Counted from the first letter of the stretch, positions 9,200 through 18,074 are shown. The stretch: DNA of 64,000 nt from Bacteroidetes bacterium CG2_30_33_31 (GCA_001872625.1 MNXP01000076.1:20042-84041); one strand, 5' to 3'. Numbers and translations are program-made. Notes: generated by a model not told the origin, from the sequence alone.

Positions 9200-10955
9200 G
9201 ACAAAAACTTGTGGTGAGCTAAGAATTAGCGACATAGCAACAAAAGTTGTGCTGGCTGGCTGGGTGCAGAAATCCCGTGATCTTGGAGGCATGACCTTCA
9301 TAGATTTGCGCGACAGATATGGCATCACACAATTGGTTTTTAATATGGAAACCAACGAAAAATTATGCAAAGAAGCTCGAAGCCTTGCTCGTGAATTTGT
9401 GATTCAAATTTCGGGCATTGTTACCGAAAGAAGTAATAAAAATATTAATATAGCCACTGGCGATATTGAAATAATTGTAGAGGAATTTAAAATTCTTAAC
9501 AAATCTAAAACTCCACCTTTTACCATAGAAAATAATACTGATGGCGGTGAGGAAATTAGAATGAAATACCGCTATCTCGATTTGCGTCGAGAACCTTTGA
9601 AAAAGAATTTGATACTACGCCATAAACTCTCCATGACTGTACGTAACTTCTTGAGTGAGAACAATTTTATAGAAATAGAAACTCCATATCTTATTAAATC
9701 TACTCCCGAAGGTGCAAGAGATTTTGTTGTACCCTCGAGAATGAATAAAGGAGGCTTTTATGCTTTACCACAATCTCCTCAAACATTCAAACAACTGCTG
9801 ATGATTGCAGGCTATGATAGATATTTTCAGCTGGTAAGATGCTTCCGCGATGAGGATTTACGAGCCGATCGACAGCCCGAATTTACTCAGATTGACTGTG
9901 AGATGGCTTTTGTAGAGCAAGATGATGTTCTTAAAGTTTTTGAAAATCTGACAAAACATCTTTTCAAAGAAATCAAGAATATTGCTTTTGATAATTTCCC
10001 TAAGATGCTATACGACGATGCCATTCGTTATTACGGTAGCGATAAGCCTGACATTCGTTTTGAAATGAGATTCGTCGAAATTACCGATTTTGCTAAAGGC
10101 AAAGATTTTAAAATATTTGATGATGCTGAAATAATAGTGGGAATAAATGTAAAAGGTGCCGCCGAATATACAAGAAAACAACTCGATGCGCTGACAGATT
10201 TCGTTAGAAAACCTCAGATTGGAGCCAAAGGAATGGTTTATGTAAAATATAATGCTGATGGAAGTATTAAATCTTCTGTAGATAAATTTTATTCCTTAGA
10301 TGACTTACAAAAGTGGACTTCTATTTTTGATGCCAAAGAGGGTGATTTGATGCTTATTCTTTCGGGTGACACTGAAAAAACACAAAAAGCTTTAGGCGAA
10401 CTACGTTTGGAAATGGCCAACCAGCTTGGGTTAAGAGATAGAAAAGTTTACAAACCTCTGTGGGTAGTGGATTTCCCATTGCTCGAGTGGGACGATGAGA
10501 ACAGCAGATATCATGCAATGCATCACCCTTTTACTTCTCCCAAACCAGAAGATGAACATTTCTTAGAAACCTCCCCCGAAAAAGCTCATGCCAATGCCTA
10601 CGACTTGGTAATAAATGGAGTAGAAATTGGCGGCGGTTCTATCAGAATTCATGATGCTAAACTTCAAGCAAAAATGTTTAAAGTTTTAGGCTTTACTGAT
10701 GAAGATGCACGAAATCAGTTTGGTTTTTTGATGGATGCTTTTGAATATGGTGCACCACCTCACGGTGGAATTGCTTTTGGTTTCGATAGACTTGCTGCCA
10801 TGTTTGGTGGCACAGATTCTATAAGAGATTATATTGCTTTTCCCAAAAATAATCATGGTCAAGATATAATGATTTCTTCACCATCAGCAATATCTGATTT
10901 ACAGTTGGAGGAGCTTTCTCTAAAGATTGATTTGCGAAAAAAAGAAGATAATTAG
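9192..10955 (+). CDS. aspS: Aspartyl-tRNA synthetase
   Basis: 587 aa from the ATG at 9192. An upstream in-frame ATG at 9162 is possible, but '[14 protein letters not shown]' is the normal start of bacterial-type AspRS. Order: N-terminal OB-fold anticodon-binding domain (about 1-105, '[23 protein letters not shown]'), class II catalytic core with 'YRYLDLRR' and '[18 protein letters not shown]', an inserted GAD domain (about 285-400), and motif 3 '[15 protein letters not shown]...[10 protein letters not shown]'. The 8-base overlap with glnS means translation of the two synthetases is probably coupled. Confidence 0.95.
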   Translation: MYRTKTCGELRISDIATKVVLAGWVQKSRDLGGMTFIDLRDRYGITQLVFNMETNEKLCKEARSLAREFVIQISGIVTERSNKNINIATGDIEIIVEEFKILNKSKTPPFTIENNTDGGEEIRMKYRYLDLRREPLKKNLILRHKLSMTVRNFLSENNFIEIETPYLIKSTPEGARDFVVPSRMNKGGFYALPQSPQTFKQLLMIAGYDRYFQLVRCFRDEDLRADRQPEFTQIDCEMAFVEQDDVLKVFENLTKHLFKEIKNIAFDNFPKMLYDDAIRYYGSDKPDIRFEMRFVEITDFAKGKDFKIFDDAEIIVGINVKGAAEYTRKQLDALTDFVRKPQIGAKGMVYVKYNADGSIKSSVDKFYSLDDLQKWTSIFDAKEGDLMLILSGDTEKTQKALGELRLEMANQLGLRDRKVYKPLWVVDFPLLEWDDENSRYHAMHHPFTSPKPEDEHFLETSPEKAHANAYDLVINGVEIGGGSIRIHDAKLQAKMFKVLGFTDEDARNQFGFLMDAFEYGAPPHGGIAFGFDRLAAMFGGTDSIRDYIAFPKNNHGQDIMISSPSAISDLQLEELSLKIDLRKKEDN

Positions 10956-11004
10956 TCCCTTTTTTTGATTAAAAATCAGCTGTAATAGATTATCATAAAG
11001 TTTG

Positions 11005-11012
11005 TACATTTG
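11005..11012 (+). promoter_or_regulatory. Candidate -7 box of the lipoprotein gene
   Basis: TACATTTG matches TAnnTTTG, 18 bases before the ATG at 11031. No good -33 TTG was found at the right spacing. It supports the ATG start over the upstream TTG at 11010, which overlaps this box. Confidence 0.35.
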
Positions 11013-11030
11013 CTCAAATCAAATTTTAGT

Positions 11031-11729
11031 ATGAATAGAATTTTCATAAAAGATACTTTTTTAGCAATCACAATATTTTTTTTGATGATTTCTTTCCCGT
11101 CTTGCAAGAAAGAAACCATTATGCTGCCACCAGATTTGGGAGAAAAATATTTTCCTATAAAACAAGGCTCATGGATATCTTATAAAGTCGATTCTATAGT
11201 TTGGAATAACTTCTATACTCCCGTAAAAATAGATACTTTCTCTTTTTATTTGAAAATGAAAATCGATAGTCAATATACTGATAACGAAGGCAGAACAATT
11301 TATTATTATCGCAAATATTATAGCCTAACCAACTCAAATTGGCAATTGTCAAAAAATTACTCGATTAACAAAACTGCACAGCGCATTGAGACTTTTGAGG
11401 AGAATTATACTTATATAAAAATGGTTTTCCCAGTAAAAAACTCAACAATTTGGGATATGAATGCTTTCAACATATTTGACAAAACTGAAAGCTATTTTCA
11501 AAATTATGATGTTTCAAAAACATATAATGGCGAATTCTTTGATTCTTGTGCTGTAGTTAATCACCAAAACTTAGAAACACTCATAAGCAAAAACTATCAT
11601 GAAGAAGTTTATGGGAAAAATATTGGACTACTTTATAAAAAACTTATAAAAATAGAAAAGGCCATAAATGGCACTTGGAATAATGGAGTCTCCTGCACAT
11701 ATTCTATAGTTGGAAGAGGACAAGATTAA
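11031..11729 (+). CDS. Uncharacterised lipoprotein
   Basis: 232 aa from the ATG at 11031. The signal peptide 'FLAITIFFLMISFPSC' ends in a lipobox-like Cys25, so it is probably an envelope lipoprotein. The mature part opens with 'LGEKYFPIKQGSWISYKVDSIVW', a motif common in Bacteroidota lipoproteins of about 230 aa, followed by a beta-rich domain with many aromatic residues ('TIYYYRKYYSL', 'NSTIWDMNAFN'). No enzymatic motif is visible. It ends 12 bases before the secreted subtilase and is likely in the same operon. Confidence 0.7.
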   Translation: MNRIFIKDTFLAITIFFLMISFPSCKKETIMLPPDLGEKYFPIKQGSWISYKVDSIVWNNFYTPVKIDTFSFYLKMKIDSQYTDNEGRTIYYYRKYYSLTNSNWQLSKNYSINKTAQRIETFEENYTYIKMVFPVKNSTIWDMNAFNIFDKTESYFQNYDVSKTYNGEFFDSCAVVNHQNLETLISKNYHEEVYGKNIGLLYKKLIKIEKAINGTWNNGVSCTYSIVGRGQD

Positions 11730-11741
11730 TAGAATTTATTA

Positions 11742-13406
11742 ATGAAAAAATTAATTCCTATTTATATTATATTCATAATCAGTTTAATAAGCTCGCTTTC
11801 ATTTGCTCAGGTTTCATTTCCTGGAAATTTTTCTTTAAGCCTTAAAGACAAAAATAATTCAACATATTCATTTGATAATCCAAGTGATTATCTTTCGCGG
11901 CGTGCAATTGTACGTCGCCAAAAACAAAACATTAAATTAGATTCATCAGATTTGCCAGTGAATACTTTTTACTTATCGACCTTATCTAATTACGGTTTGG
12001 TAAAATACACCTCACGCTGGCAAAATTCAGTCTTAATGCGCATTGAGGATAGCTTGTCTTATGTCTTTATATCGAATTTAAATTTTGTAAAAAATCTTGA
12101 ATATTTAAGCCCCGCCAGTGGTTCTGCTAAAACTAAAAGGGTTAATAAGTTAATAGCCAAAGCCAATAAAAACGATAATTCTTTTGAATATATTGAACAT
12201 GGAAAATCTCAACGGCAAATAGATATTATAAACCTATTACCTCTTCATAATGAAGGCAATATAGGTAGCGGAATATTAATTACAGTGCTTGATGCAGGAT
12301 TCAATAATGTAAATAATATGAAGGCATTTGAGAGATTGCGCAGCCGCAATGGGATAATTGTTGCCAAAGATTTTGTGATGCCAGGCAATAATGTGTACAA
12401 CGAATTCACTCATGGTTGCTACGTGCTTTCTACAATTGCTGGAGATATAACAAGCAGCTATTATGGCACAGCACCTCAAGCGGATTTCATTTTGCTGCGA
12501 ACCGAAGATGTAAATTCTGAATTCCCAATTGAAGAATATTATTGGCTTATTGGTGCTGAGTTTGCCGATTCAGCAGGAAGCGATATAATTAGCTCTTCTT
12601 TAGGTTATAATCAATTCGACGACAGCACTTTGAATCACAATTGGGCTCAATTAGATGGCAAAACAACAATAGTAAGCAAAGCAGCCACAATGGCTTTCTC
12701 CAAAGGTATGGTGGTGATAAATTCTGCTGGAAATGATGGAGAAAGTGCATGGAGAAAAATTGGTTTCCCTGCTGATGCAATTGGAATTATATCTGTTGGA
12801 GCTATCGATTCATTGGGAAAATATGCAAGTTTTAGCTCGGTAGGAAATTCCTCCGATGGGCGTATCAAACCCGAAATAGTAGCTGTTGGAAAATCAACTG
12901 CTCTTGTATCTACTGCCGATAAAATTTTTTATGGAAATGGCACTTCCTTCAGTACACCAACCATTGCTGGAGCTATCGCTTCGCTAATGCAAGCAAATCC
13001 CTCAGCATCAGCAGAAAACATTAGAAAAGCGGTACTCATGTCAGCAAATAATTTTAATAATCCAGACTCATTAACAGGCTATGGGATTCCTAATTTCTTT
13101 GTGGCAAATCTGATATTGAAAAGTATTAATATTGATACAAGCTCAAAAGAATTGTCTTTCAAAAGTTATCCAAATCCTTTTAGCACAGGCTTTTATTTGG
13201 TTTTTTCCTCTCCTGAAAATCAGTTTGTTTCTGTTTCTCTTGCCGATTTGAGTGGTAAAATGATTTGGGGGAAATCGATACAAATTAATACAGGTGCTCA
13301 AGCATTCTACTTTAGTGATTTTCAAAATATTAATAATGGCATTTATTTTTTAATAATAAACACCAACCAAAAAGTTTATACAACAAAGATAATTAAACAA
13401 AATTGA
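11742..13406 (+). CDS. Secreted S8 (subtilisin-like) serine protease with T9SS sorting tail
   Basis: 554 aa. Signal peptide 1-22 ('LSSLSFAQ'). The propeptide-like region contains 'YLSRRAIVRRQKQNI' (about 50-64), a recurrent feature of Bacteroidota T9SS subtilases. The catalytic triad is complete: Asp184 ('VLDAGFNN'), His224 ('THGCYVLS') and Ser402 ('NGTSFSTP'). The C-terminal ~80 residues (from 'SYPNPFSTGFYL' to 'VYTTKIIKQN') form a type A T9SS sorting domain, with 'DLSGKMIW' and 'NGIYFLIINT'. The protein is therefore expected outside the cell or on its surface. The substrate is unknown. Confidence 0.92.
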   Translation: MKKLIPIYIIFIISLISSLSFAQVSFPGNFSLSLKDKNNSTYSFDNPSDYLSRRAIVRRQKQNIKLDSSDLPVNTFYLSTLSNYGLVKYTSRWQNSVLMRIEDSLSYVFISNLNFVKNLEYLSPASGSAKTKRVNKLIAKANKNDNSFEYIEHGKSQRQIDIINLLPLHNEGNIGSGILITVLDAGFNNVNNMKAFERLRSRNGIIVAKDFVMPGNNVYNEFTHGCYVLSTIAGDITSSYYGTAPQADFILLRTEDVNSEFPIEEYYWLIGAEFADSAGSDIISSSLGYNQFDDSTLNHNWAQLDGKTTIVSKAATMAFSKGMVVINSAGNDGESAWRKIGFPADAIGIISVGAIDSLGKYASFSSVGNSSDGRIKPEIVAVGKSTALVSTADKIFYGNGTSFSTPTIAGAIASLMQANPSASAENIRKAVLMSANNFNNPDSLTGYGIPNFFVANLILKSINIDTSSKELSFKSYPNPFSTGFYLVFSSPENQFVSVSLADLSGKMIWGKSIQINTGAQAFYFSDFQNINNGIYFLIINTNQKVYTTKIIKQN

Positions 13407-13419
13407 TGCTTAAATATAT

Positions 13420-13427
13420 TATATTTG
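13420..13427 (+). promoter_or_regulatory. Candidate -7 box of ssb
   Basis: TATATTTG matches TAnnTTTG, 41 bases before the ssb ATG. The nearest TTG (13403-13405) is only 14 bases upstream. Confidence 0.35.
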
Positions 13428-13468
13428 CTTCTCATAAATCACAATAATAATTCATAAATATAAAAATC

Positions 13469-13939
13469 ATGGCAGGAATTAACAAAGTAATTTTATTAGG
13501 AAATGTGGGAAGAGACCCCGAAATTAGATCTTTAGAAAATGGCGGTAAGGTGGCTCAATTTAGTTTGGCAACCAATGAAAACTATAAAGAAAAAGATGGA
13601 AACTGGAAGGAACAAACTGAATGGCACAACATAGTTGCGTGGAATTATCAAGCTGACAAAGCTGAACAATTTCTTCACAAAGGAGCCCAAGTTTATATCG
13701 AAGGCAAAATAAGAACTCGTCAATGGACTGATAAAGAAAATGTAATTAGATATACTACCGATATTATTGCTGAGAAAATATTGCTACTTGGCCGCAAAAA
13801 TGAAGGTCAAAACTTTCCACCAATCCCTGATGAAAATAACTATGTAAAACCAAAATCTTCCACTACAACTCCAGATTCAAATATTAATGAGCCTGAAATA
13901 ACCTCAGATGATCAAAAAGAAGATGATTTACCGTTTTAA
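13469..13939 (+). CDS. ssb: Single-stranded DNA-binding protein
   Basis: 156 aa. N-terminal OB fold (1-105) with 'INKVILLGNVGRDPEIR', 'GKVAQFSLATNENYK', 'TEWHNIVAWN' and 'GAQVYIEGKIRTRQW'. A short disordered Pro/Ser/Asn-rich linker follows, ending in the acidic tip 'DDLPF' that recruits replication and repair partners. A normal, essential-type SSB, probably its own transcription unit. Confidence 0.95.
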   Translation: MAGINKVILLGNVGRDPEIRSLENGGKVAQFSLATNENYKEKDGNWKEQTEWHNIVAWNYQADKAEQFLHKGAQVYIEGKIRTRQWTDKENVIRYTTDIIAEKILLLGRKNEGQNFPPIPDENNYVKPKSSTTTPDSNINEPEITSDDQKEDDLPF

Positions 13940-14142
13940 AATAATTTATAAAAGCATGAATTTTTGAGATCTGGGAAAACATTATTGAAAACCTTTTAAA
14001 TATTTTCGTTTTAAAAACATCCCTTAACTATTGATTTTATTAATGTTAAATGCATAAATCTCTTTCTGAAGAACTTTGATTTTCAGTCTTATTTAAAATA
14101 ATTCTGAATTATGTAAATATATCTAACAATCAAATTCTTTAT

Positions 14143-14150
14143 TAATTTTG
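14143..14150 (+). promoter_or_regulatory. Candidate -7 box of the Fe-S/NrfD/cytochrome operon
   Basis: TAATTTTG matches TAnnTTTG, in the AT-rich 275-base gap after ssb. The leader would be about 60 bases. No -33 TTG is seen at the right spacing. Confidence 0.35.
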
Positions 14151-14214
14151 TGCATTCAAATACTCTAACAGATTAGGATTTTAAACAACATATTAATAAT
14201 TCATACAAAAGACT

Positions 14215-15165
14215 ATGGATCAAACTAATGAAAGCGTAAAGCCTTCAAGAAGGGCTTTTCTGAAAAAATTCGGAATGACTCTCGGAGCAGTAGGTGTAGT
14301 AGGAGCTTTAGGTGTTCTAAACTCGTGCTCAACAAAAGAAGCTGGGAAGAAATTTCGATTTATAAATGCAAAAGGCGAATGGGAAGAAGTTGATGTTTCA
14401 AATATGAAACTCCATTTGACAGAACTTCAAAAACGTGGTAGAGAAGGAATTCACAACAAGAAGTTTGTGAAAGTAATAGACCTTTCAAAATGTAAAAATG
14501 CCCAGATATGTATGTCAGCCTGTCAAAAAGCACATCATCTTCGTCCAGAACAGCCAATTATGAATGTTCTAAGAATGGAAAATTCAAACGGAACGGGATT
14601 CTATTTTATGCCAAAACCTTGTCAACATTGCGATAACCCACCATGCACAAAAGTTTGCCCCGTAGATGCAACCTTTAAACGTGAAGATGGGATAGTTCTA
14701 ATAGATAATGAGCGTTGCATTGGCTGTCGATTCTGTATTGCAGCTTGCCCTTATTCTGCACGTGTTTTCAATTGGTCAGATGTTGACCCACGCTATGCCG
14801 AAGAGGAAAAAGACCTCATTTATAATATTGAGTTAAACGTGCCACAAAAGAAAGGAACAATTTCAAAATGTATTTTCAGCGCCGATAGAGTACGAATTGG
14901 AAAACTTCCTTACTGCGTAAGTGCTTGTCCTAATGGTGTTTACTGGTTTGGTGATTTCAACGAGGATGTTGTAACAAATGGTACCTCGAAGGAAAGCACA
15001 AGACTGAGCACTCTTCTCGAAGAAAAAGGAGCTTATACTTTAATTCCAGAATTAGGCACAAAACCGAGAGTTTATTATCTGCCTCCTGTAGATCGATTAT
15101 CAAAATACGATTATAATGGAATCAATTATCTCGGCGAAAAAGAAGCCGACCAAAGTGAAGAATAG
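14215..15165 (+). CDS. Tat-exported ferredoxin-type Fe-S lipoprotein (NrfC/DsrO/HmcB-like)
   Basis: 316 aa. The N-terminus combines a Tat motif ('SRRAFLKKFG', residues 11-20) with a lipobox-like 'VLNSC' (Cys38), predicting a folded, membrane-anchored periplasmic protein. Four cluster motifs follow, as in NrfC/PsrB/DsrO: I Cys93-Cys99-Cys103; II Cys136/139/144/148; III Cys168/171/174/178; IV Cys219-Cys234-Cys238. Motifs II and III are complete. Motif I has Ala96 and motif IV has Ser222 where the second Cys usually stands, so two of the four clusters may be [3Fe-4S] or absent. It should relay electrons between the NrfD-like protein 33 bases downstream and the cytochrome c. Confidence 0.85.
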   Translation: MDQTNESVKPSRRAFLKKFGMTLGAVGVVGALGVLNSCSTKEAGKKFRFINAKGEWEEVDVSNMKLHLTELQKRGREGIHNKKFVKVIDLSKCKNAQICMSACQKAHHLRPEQPIMNVLRMENSNGTGFYFMPKPCQHCDNPPCTKVCPVDATFKREDGIVLIDNERCIGCRFCIAACPYSARVFNWSDVDPRYAEEEKDLIYNIELNVPQKKGTISKCIFSADRVRIGKLPYCVSACPNGVYWFGDFNEDVVTNGTSKESTRLSTLLEEKGAYTLIPELGTKPRVYYLPPVDRLSKYDYNGINYLGEKEADQSEE

Positions 15166-15198
15166 TTTTTATAATTATGAATTTTAAGATAAAATATA

Positions 15199-16542
15199 AT
15201 GTCAGATATTAAAATTATAGATCAGAAGGCCACTTTTGAAAATATAAAAGAAGATCTTTTAAGGCCTATAAAAACCAAGAATTGGAAGTATACCTTATGG
15301 ATTATTAGCTTAGTAATCTTTGTGGCTATTTCATTATGGTGTTATGGTCTTCAGCTCAAAGACGGTTTGGTTGTAACCGGAATGCGAGATTATGTTTCGT
15401 GGGGTATTTATATTTCCACCTTCGTATTTTTTGTTGCTGTTGCATTGGTGGGGATGCTTATTTCTGCTGTAGTTGGCTTATTAGGTCAAAAATGGATTAC
15501 TCCTATAAGTAGAATAGCGGAAATGATAGCGCTTGCCTTTGTAATGATGGCTGGTCTTATTATTATTGTTGACATGGGGCGTCCAGATAGACTACTAAAT
15601 GTTTTTATTTATTTTAGATATCAGTCTCCAATCTTTTGGGATGTAACTGTTGTAACAACTTACGTTTTCATAAGCGCATTACTTCTATTTTTACCGATGT
15701 TACCTGATTTGGGTATAATGAGAAACCATTTAAAAGGTGATGTGCCAAAATGGAAATGGAATCTTTATAATGTACTTTCTTTGGGATGGATTGGAACACC
15801 TCAACAATATAAAATTTTGCACAAAACCACAAGAGTGCTTTTAATATTGGTTGTACCTGTTGCTTTAGCCATTCACACAGTAACTTCATGGTTATCAGCT
15901 ATGACCTTAAGACCAGGATGGGATTCAACAATATTTGGCCCTTATTACGTAACAGGTGCTTTTGTGGCTGGTTCTGGAGCGGTGCTTATAGCAATGTATT
16001 TTATTCGTCGTGGATTTCATCTCGAAGAATATATTACAGAGGTTCAGTTTGATAAAATGGGGAAACTTATGGTTTTAGTATCATTAGTATATTTATACTT
16101 TAACATAAACGAATTTATTGTGCCTGCATATAAAATGAAGACTATTGAAGCAGTTTATTTAAAGACTTTATTCGCAGGAAGCTATGTTTATACTTTTTGG
16201 TTTACACAGATTTTTGGACTTTTGCTGCCAATCATATTAGGGTTTTTCAAAAAAATGAGAAAACCATTCCCCCTTATGCTAATAGGCGTTTCGTTAGTTG
16301 TTGGCGCTTGGTTCAAAAGACTTATAATTATTGTACCAGCTCTTATTCACTCATATTTGCCTCAACAAAATTATCCTGCAAATTTTCATGGATATGAACC
16401 TACTGGCATTGAATTAACCATAACACTTGGAACAATTGCCTTAGCTGTGCTAATTGTTTCCATCTTAGTAAAGCTATTTCCTGTTATGTCAATTTGGGAG
16501 ATTGCTCATGAAAAAGGTGTTGATGTTGAAAAAGATTTATAA
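15199..16542 (+). CDS. NrfD/PsrC-family membrane quinol-interacting subunit
   Basis: 447 aa with about ten transmembrane helices and no haem-binding motif, as in the NrfD/PsrC/ActC family that reacts with quinones at the periplasmic side. Landmarks are 'DMGRPDRLLNVFIYFRYQSPIFWDV' (helix 3-4 region), 'ALAIHTVTSWLSAMTLRPGWDSTIFGPYYVTGAF' and 'VAGSGAV', all conserved in ActC/DsrP-type proteins. The length fits the longer ten-helix branch. With the preceding Fe-S lipoprotein and following cytochrome c it forms an apparent quinol-to-cytochrome electron-transfer module. The partner enzyme is not in the window. Confidence 0.88.
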   Translation: MSDIKIIDQKATFENIKEDLLRPIKTKNWKYTLWIISLVIFVAISLWCYGLQLKDGLVVTGMRDYVSWGIYISTFVFFVAVALVGMLISAVVGLLGQKWITPISRIAEMIALAFVMMAGLIIIVDMGRPDRLLNVFIYFRYQSPIFWDVTVVTTYVFISALLLFLPMLPDLGIMRNHLKGDVPKWKWNLYNVLSLGWIGTPQQYKILHKTTRVLLILVVPVALAIHTVTSWLSAMTLRPGWDSTIFGPYYVTGAFVAGSGAVLIAMYFIRRGFHLEEYITEVQFDKMGKLMVLVSLVYLYFNINEFIVPAYKMKTIEAVYLKTLFAGSYVYTFWFTQIFGLLLPIILGFFKKMRKPFPLMLIGVSLVVGAWFKRLIIIVPALIHSYLPQQNYPANFHGYEPTGIELTITLGTIALAVLIVSILVKLFPVMSIWEIAHEKGVDVEKDL

Positions 16543-16561
16543 TAGAGTAAAACTAATTATT

Positions 16562-17473
16562 ATGAAAAATATATTTAAAATATTTGGTTTTGTTGGTTTA
16601 GGATTGATTATTACCAGCGGAATACAAGCGCAAGACTGGAATATTACCAGCGAACAAAAAGCTACACAACTTCAAATTCCTTTCACTGGAACCAACCAAG
16701 AAGCTGGCGAGATACTTTATAATAAAAATTGTAAAATGTGTCATTCTACAATCAAAGTTGTCCCTAAAAATGATAGGGTTCTGCCAATTGCTCCTAACTT
16801 AGGTTGTCAGGTAATTCAAAGCACTAATACCGATGGTGAGCTTTTCTGGAAAATTACTAACGGCAAAGGCGGAATGCCTCCTTACGCAAATTCTCTCTCC
16901 GATGATGAACGTTGGAAATTGGTGGTTTTTCTACGCATGTATTTTAATTCTTATGCAGCCCCAACAATAGGAGGTGTTGCTCCAGAAGCTCCTGGCCAGA
17001 AATTTCAAGGGACAATAAAAAGCATGAAATTGAGCTTTGATGATAAAACAAATAAAATTTCTGCCAAACTTACTGCTGTAGATGCAGAGGGAAATCCAAC
17101 TATACCTAAAAATATAAAAGTCAAAATTTATGTAAAACGTTATTTTGGTAATCTACTTCTTGGAACTGTAAAAACTAATGATGCTGGTGTATCTTCAGTA
17201 GAATGCCCAAAAGATATACCCGCTGATACAGGAGGATATATTTTTATTTCGGCCACAACTGCTGATAGCTCTGCTACAGCAATTGAACAGGTAAAATTTG
17301 GACAAAAATTAGTTTGGGATAATCCCAACAATCACCCTTCTCTCTGGGGAACAAGCAAAAGAAGCCCTTTGTGGTTGAAAGCTTCCTATATTTCTATGGT
17401 ATTGGCAGCTTGGGCTGTAATATTTTGGGCTTTCTTTCAACTTTATAAAATAAGGTCAATAAAAGAAAATTAA
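16562..17473 (+). CDS. Membrane-anchored monoheme cytochrome c
   Basis: 303 aa from the ATG at 16562; an earlier TTG at 16502 overlaps the previous gene and gives no signal peptide. Signal peptide 1-23 ('TSGIQAQ'). The haem site is 'CKMCH' (Cys57, Cys60, His61), and 'GKGGMPPYANSLSDDERWKLVVFLR' supplies the likely axial Met and closes the cytochrome fold (to about 125). A beta-rich domain of about 110 residues follows, with no recognised family, then one C-terminal transmembrane helix (about 275-297) and a short basic cytoplasmic tail. It is last in the triad and is followed by a strong hairpin terminator. Confidence 0.85.
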   Translation: MKNIFKIFGFVGLGLIITSGIQAQDWNITSEQKATQLQIPFTGTNQEAGEILYNKNCKMCHSTIKVVPKNDRVLPIAPNLGCQVIQSTNTDGELFWKITNGKGGMPPYANSLSDDERWKLVVFLRMYFNSYAAPTIGGVAPEAPGQKFQGTIKSMKLSFDDKTNKISAKLTAVDAEGNPTIPKNIKVKIYVKRYFGNLLLGTVKTNDAGVSSVECPKDIPADTGGYIFISATTADSSATAIEQVKFGQKLVWDNPNNHPSLWGTSKRSPLWLKASYISMVLAAWAVIFWAFFQLYKIRSIKEN

Positions 17474-17497
17474 AATAGAAATTTAAACGAAAACAAA

Positions 17498-17530
17498 CAT
17501 GCAGCAATTAAATGATTGCTGCATGTTTTT
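17498..17530 (+). terminator. Terminator after the Fe-S/NrfD/cytochrome operon
   Basis: A perfect 11-bp stem (CATGCAGCAAT / ATTGCTGCATG) with a 6-base loop is followed by TTTTT at 17526-17530. It lies 24 bases after the cytochrome stop. Confidence 0.9.
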
Positions 17531-17549
17531 ATTATAGGAGTTTTTTTTA

Positions 17550-17586
17550 AAAAATAAAGCCCTCACAATTAAATTGTAAGGGCTTT
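17550..17586 (-). terminator. Terminator of the tRNA-Ala transcript
   Basis: Stem AAAGCCCT...ACAAT / ATTGT...AGGGCTTT (17556-17569 and 17573-17586) with one C/A mismatch. On the minus strand it is followed by a T-rich run (complement of 17545-17555). It begins 8 bases past the tRNA 3' end. Confidence 0.8.
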
Positions 17587-17594
17587 TTTTAAAG

Positions 17595-17668
17595 TGGAGA
17601 ATATCGGAGTCGAACCGATGACCTCTTGACTGCCAGTCAAACGCTCTAGCCAACTGAGCTAATCCCCC
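17595..17668 (-). tRNA. tRNA-Ala(GGC)
   Basis: 74 nt on the minus strand. All arms fold: acceptor GGGGGAT/ATTCTCC with the G3:U70 wobble that is the alanine identity element; D-arm GCTC/GAGC; anticodon stem TTTGA/TCAAG with loop CTGGCAG, giving anticodon GGC; T-arm ATCGG/CCGAT with loop TTCGACT; discriminator A. The CCA end is not encoded. Two altered copies of its 5' half stand in tandem directly upstream. Confidence 0.93.
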
Positions 17669-17798
17669 AAATAATTTCAATATGATTCAAACGCTCATGC
17701 CATCCCGATAGCTATCGGGAGAGCTAAGCCCACAAATAATTTCAATATGATTCAAACGCTCATGCCATCCCGATAGCTATCGGGAGAGCTAAGCCCAC
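17669..17798 (-). repeat. Two perfect 65-bp tandem repeats resembling an altered tRNA-Ala 5' half
   Basis: Units 17669-17733 and 17734-17798 are identical. Read on the minus strand each unit starts GTGGGCTTAGCTC, matching the tRNA start (GGGGGATTAGCTC). It keeps the other D-stem strand and the 5' anticodon-stem strand (GAGCGTTTGA), then continues with the same 18-base flank that precedes the real tRNA. In place of the normal D-loop each unit has the 18-bp palindrome TCCCGATAGCTATCGGGA (17703-17720 and 17768-17785) plus TGGCAT. The 3' half of the tRNA is missing in both. Confidence 0.85.
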
Positions 17799-17852
17799 AA
17801 ATAAAGTTGGCAAATATATGGTTTTTTGATTAAAATAACTGATTAAAAATTA

Positions 17853-18074
17853 TTATGTGTTTTTACTTTTTGAACTTGCTATAGCCTGCAATTCGGCAAT
17901 AAATCTTTCTATATCATTCGAGCTGAAACCCTTCTCCAAAGCTGCTTCTTCAAGCGACCCCCAAATTGGTTCGCCACATACAATACACCTAATGCCTTCA
18001 TTCATAAGGTATTTAATCGATTCGGGAAGATTCTCGGTAAGTTCTTCAATGGAAATTTCTTTAGATATTATCAT
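17853..18074 (-). CDS. DUF1858-family small protein
   Basis: 73 aa, matching the DUF1858 (hybrid-cluster-protein-associated disulfide) domain along its length: 'ISIEELTENLPESIKYLMNEGIRCIVCGEPIWGSLEEAALEKGFSSNDIERFI'. The Cys pair in 'RCIVCG' (about residues 29-32) is the conserved redox or metal-binding pair. Such proteins occur near redox and anaerobic-metabolism genes; the true role is unknown. It is upstream of and on the same strand as tRNA-Ala, so read-through into the tRNA repeats is possible. Confidence 0.85.
   Translation of the reverse strand: MIISKEISIEELTENLPESIKYLMNEGIRCIVCGEPIWGSLEEAALEKGFSSNDIERFIAELQAIASSKSKNT

Noticed and set aside
17483..17680. Minus-strand ORF of 65 aa starting 'MKLFGGLAQLARAFDW'
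   Set aside because: It is a translation of the tRNA-Ala gene and its terminator; this peptide pattern is a well-known false ORF over tRNAs.
17669..17798. CRISPR-like array
   Set aside because: Only two units, joined without spacers and clearly related to the adjacent tRNA; no cas genes.
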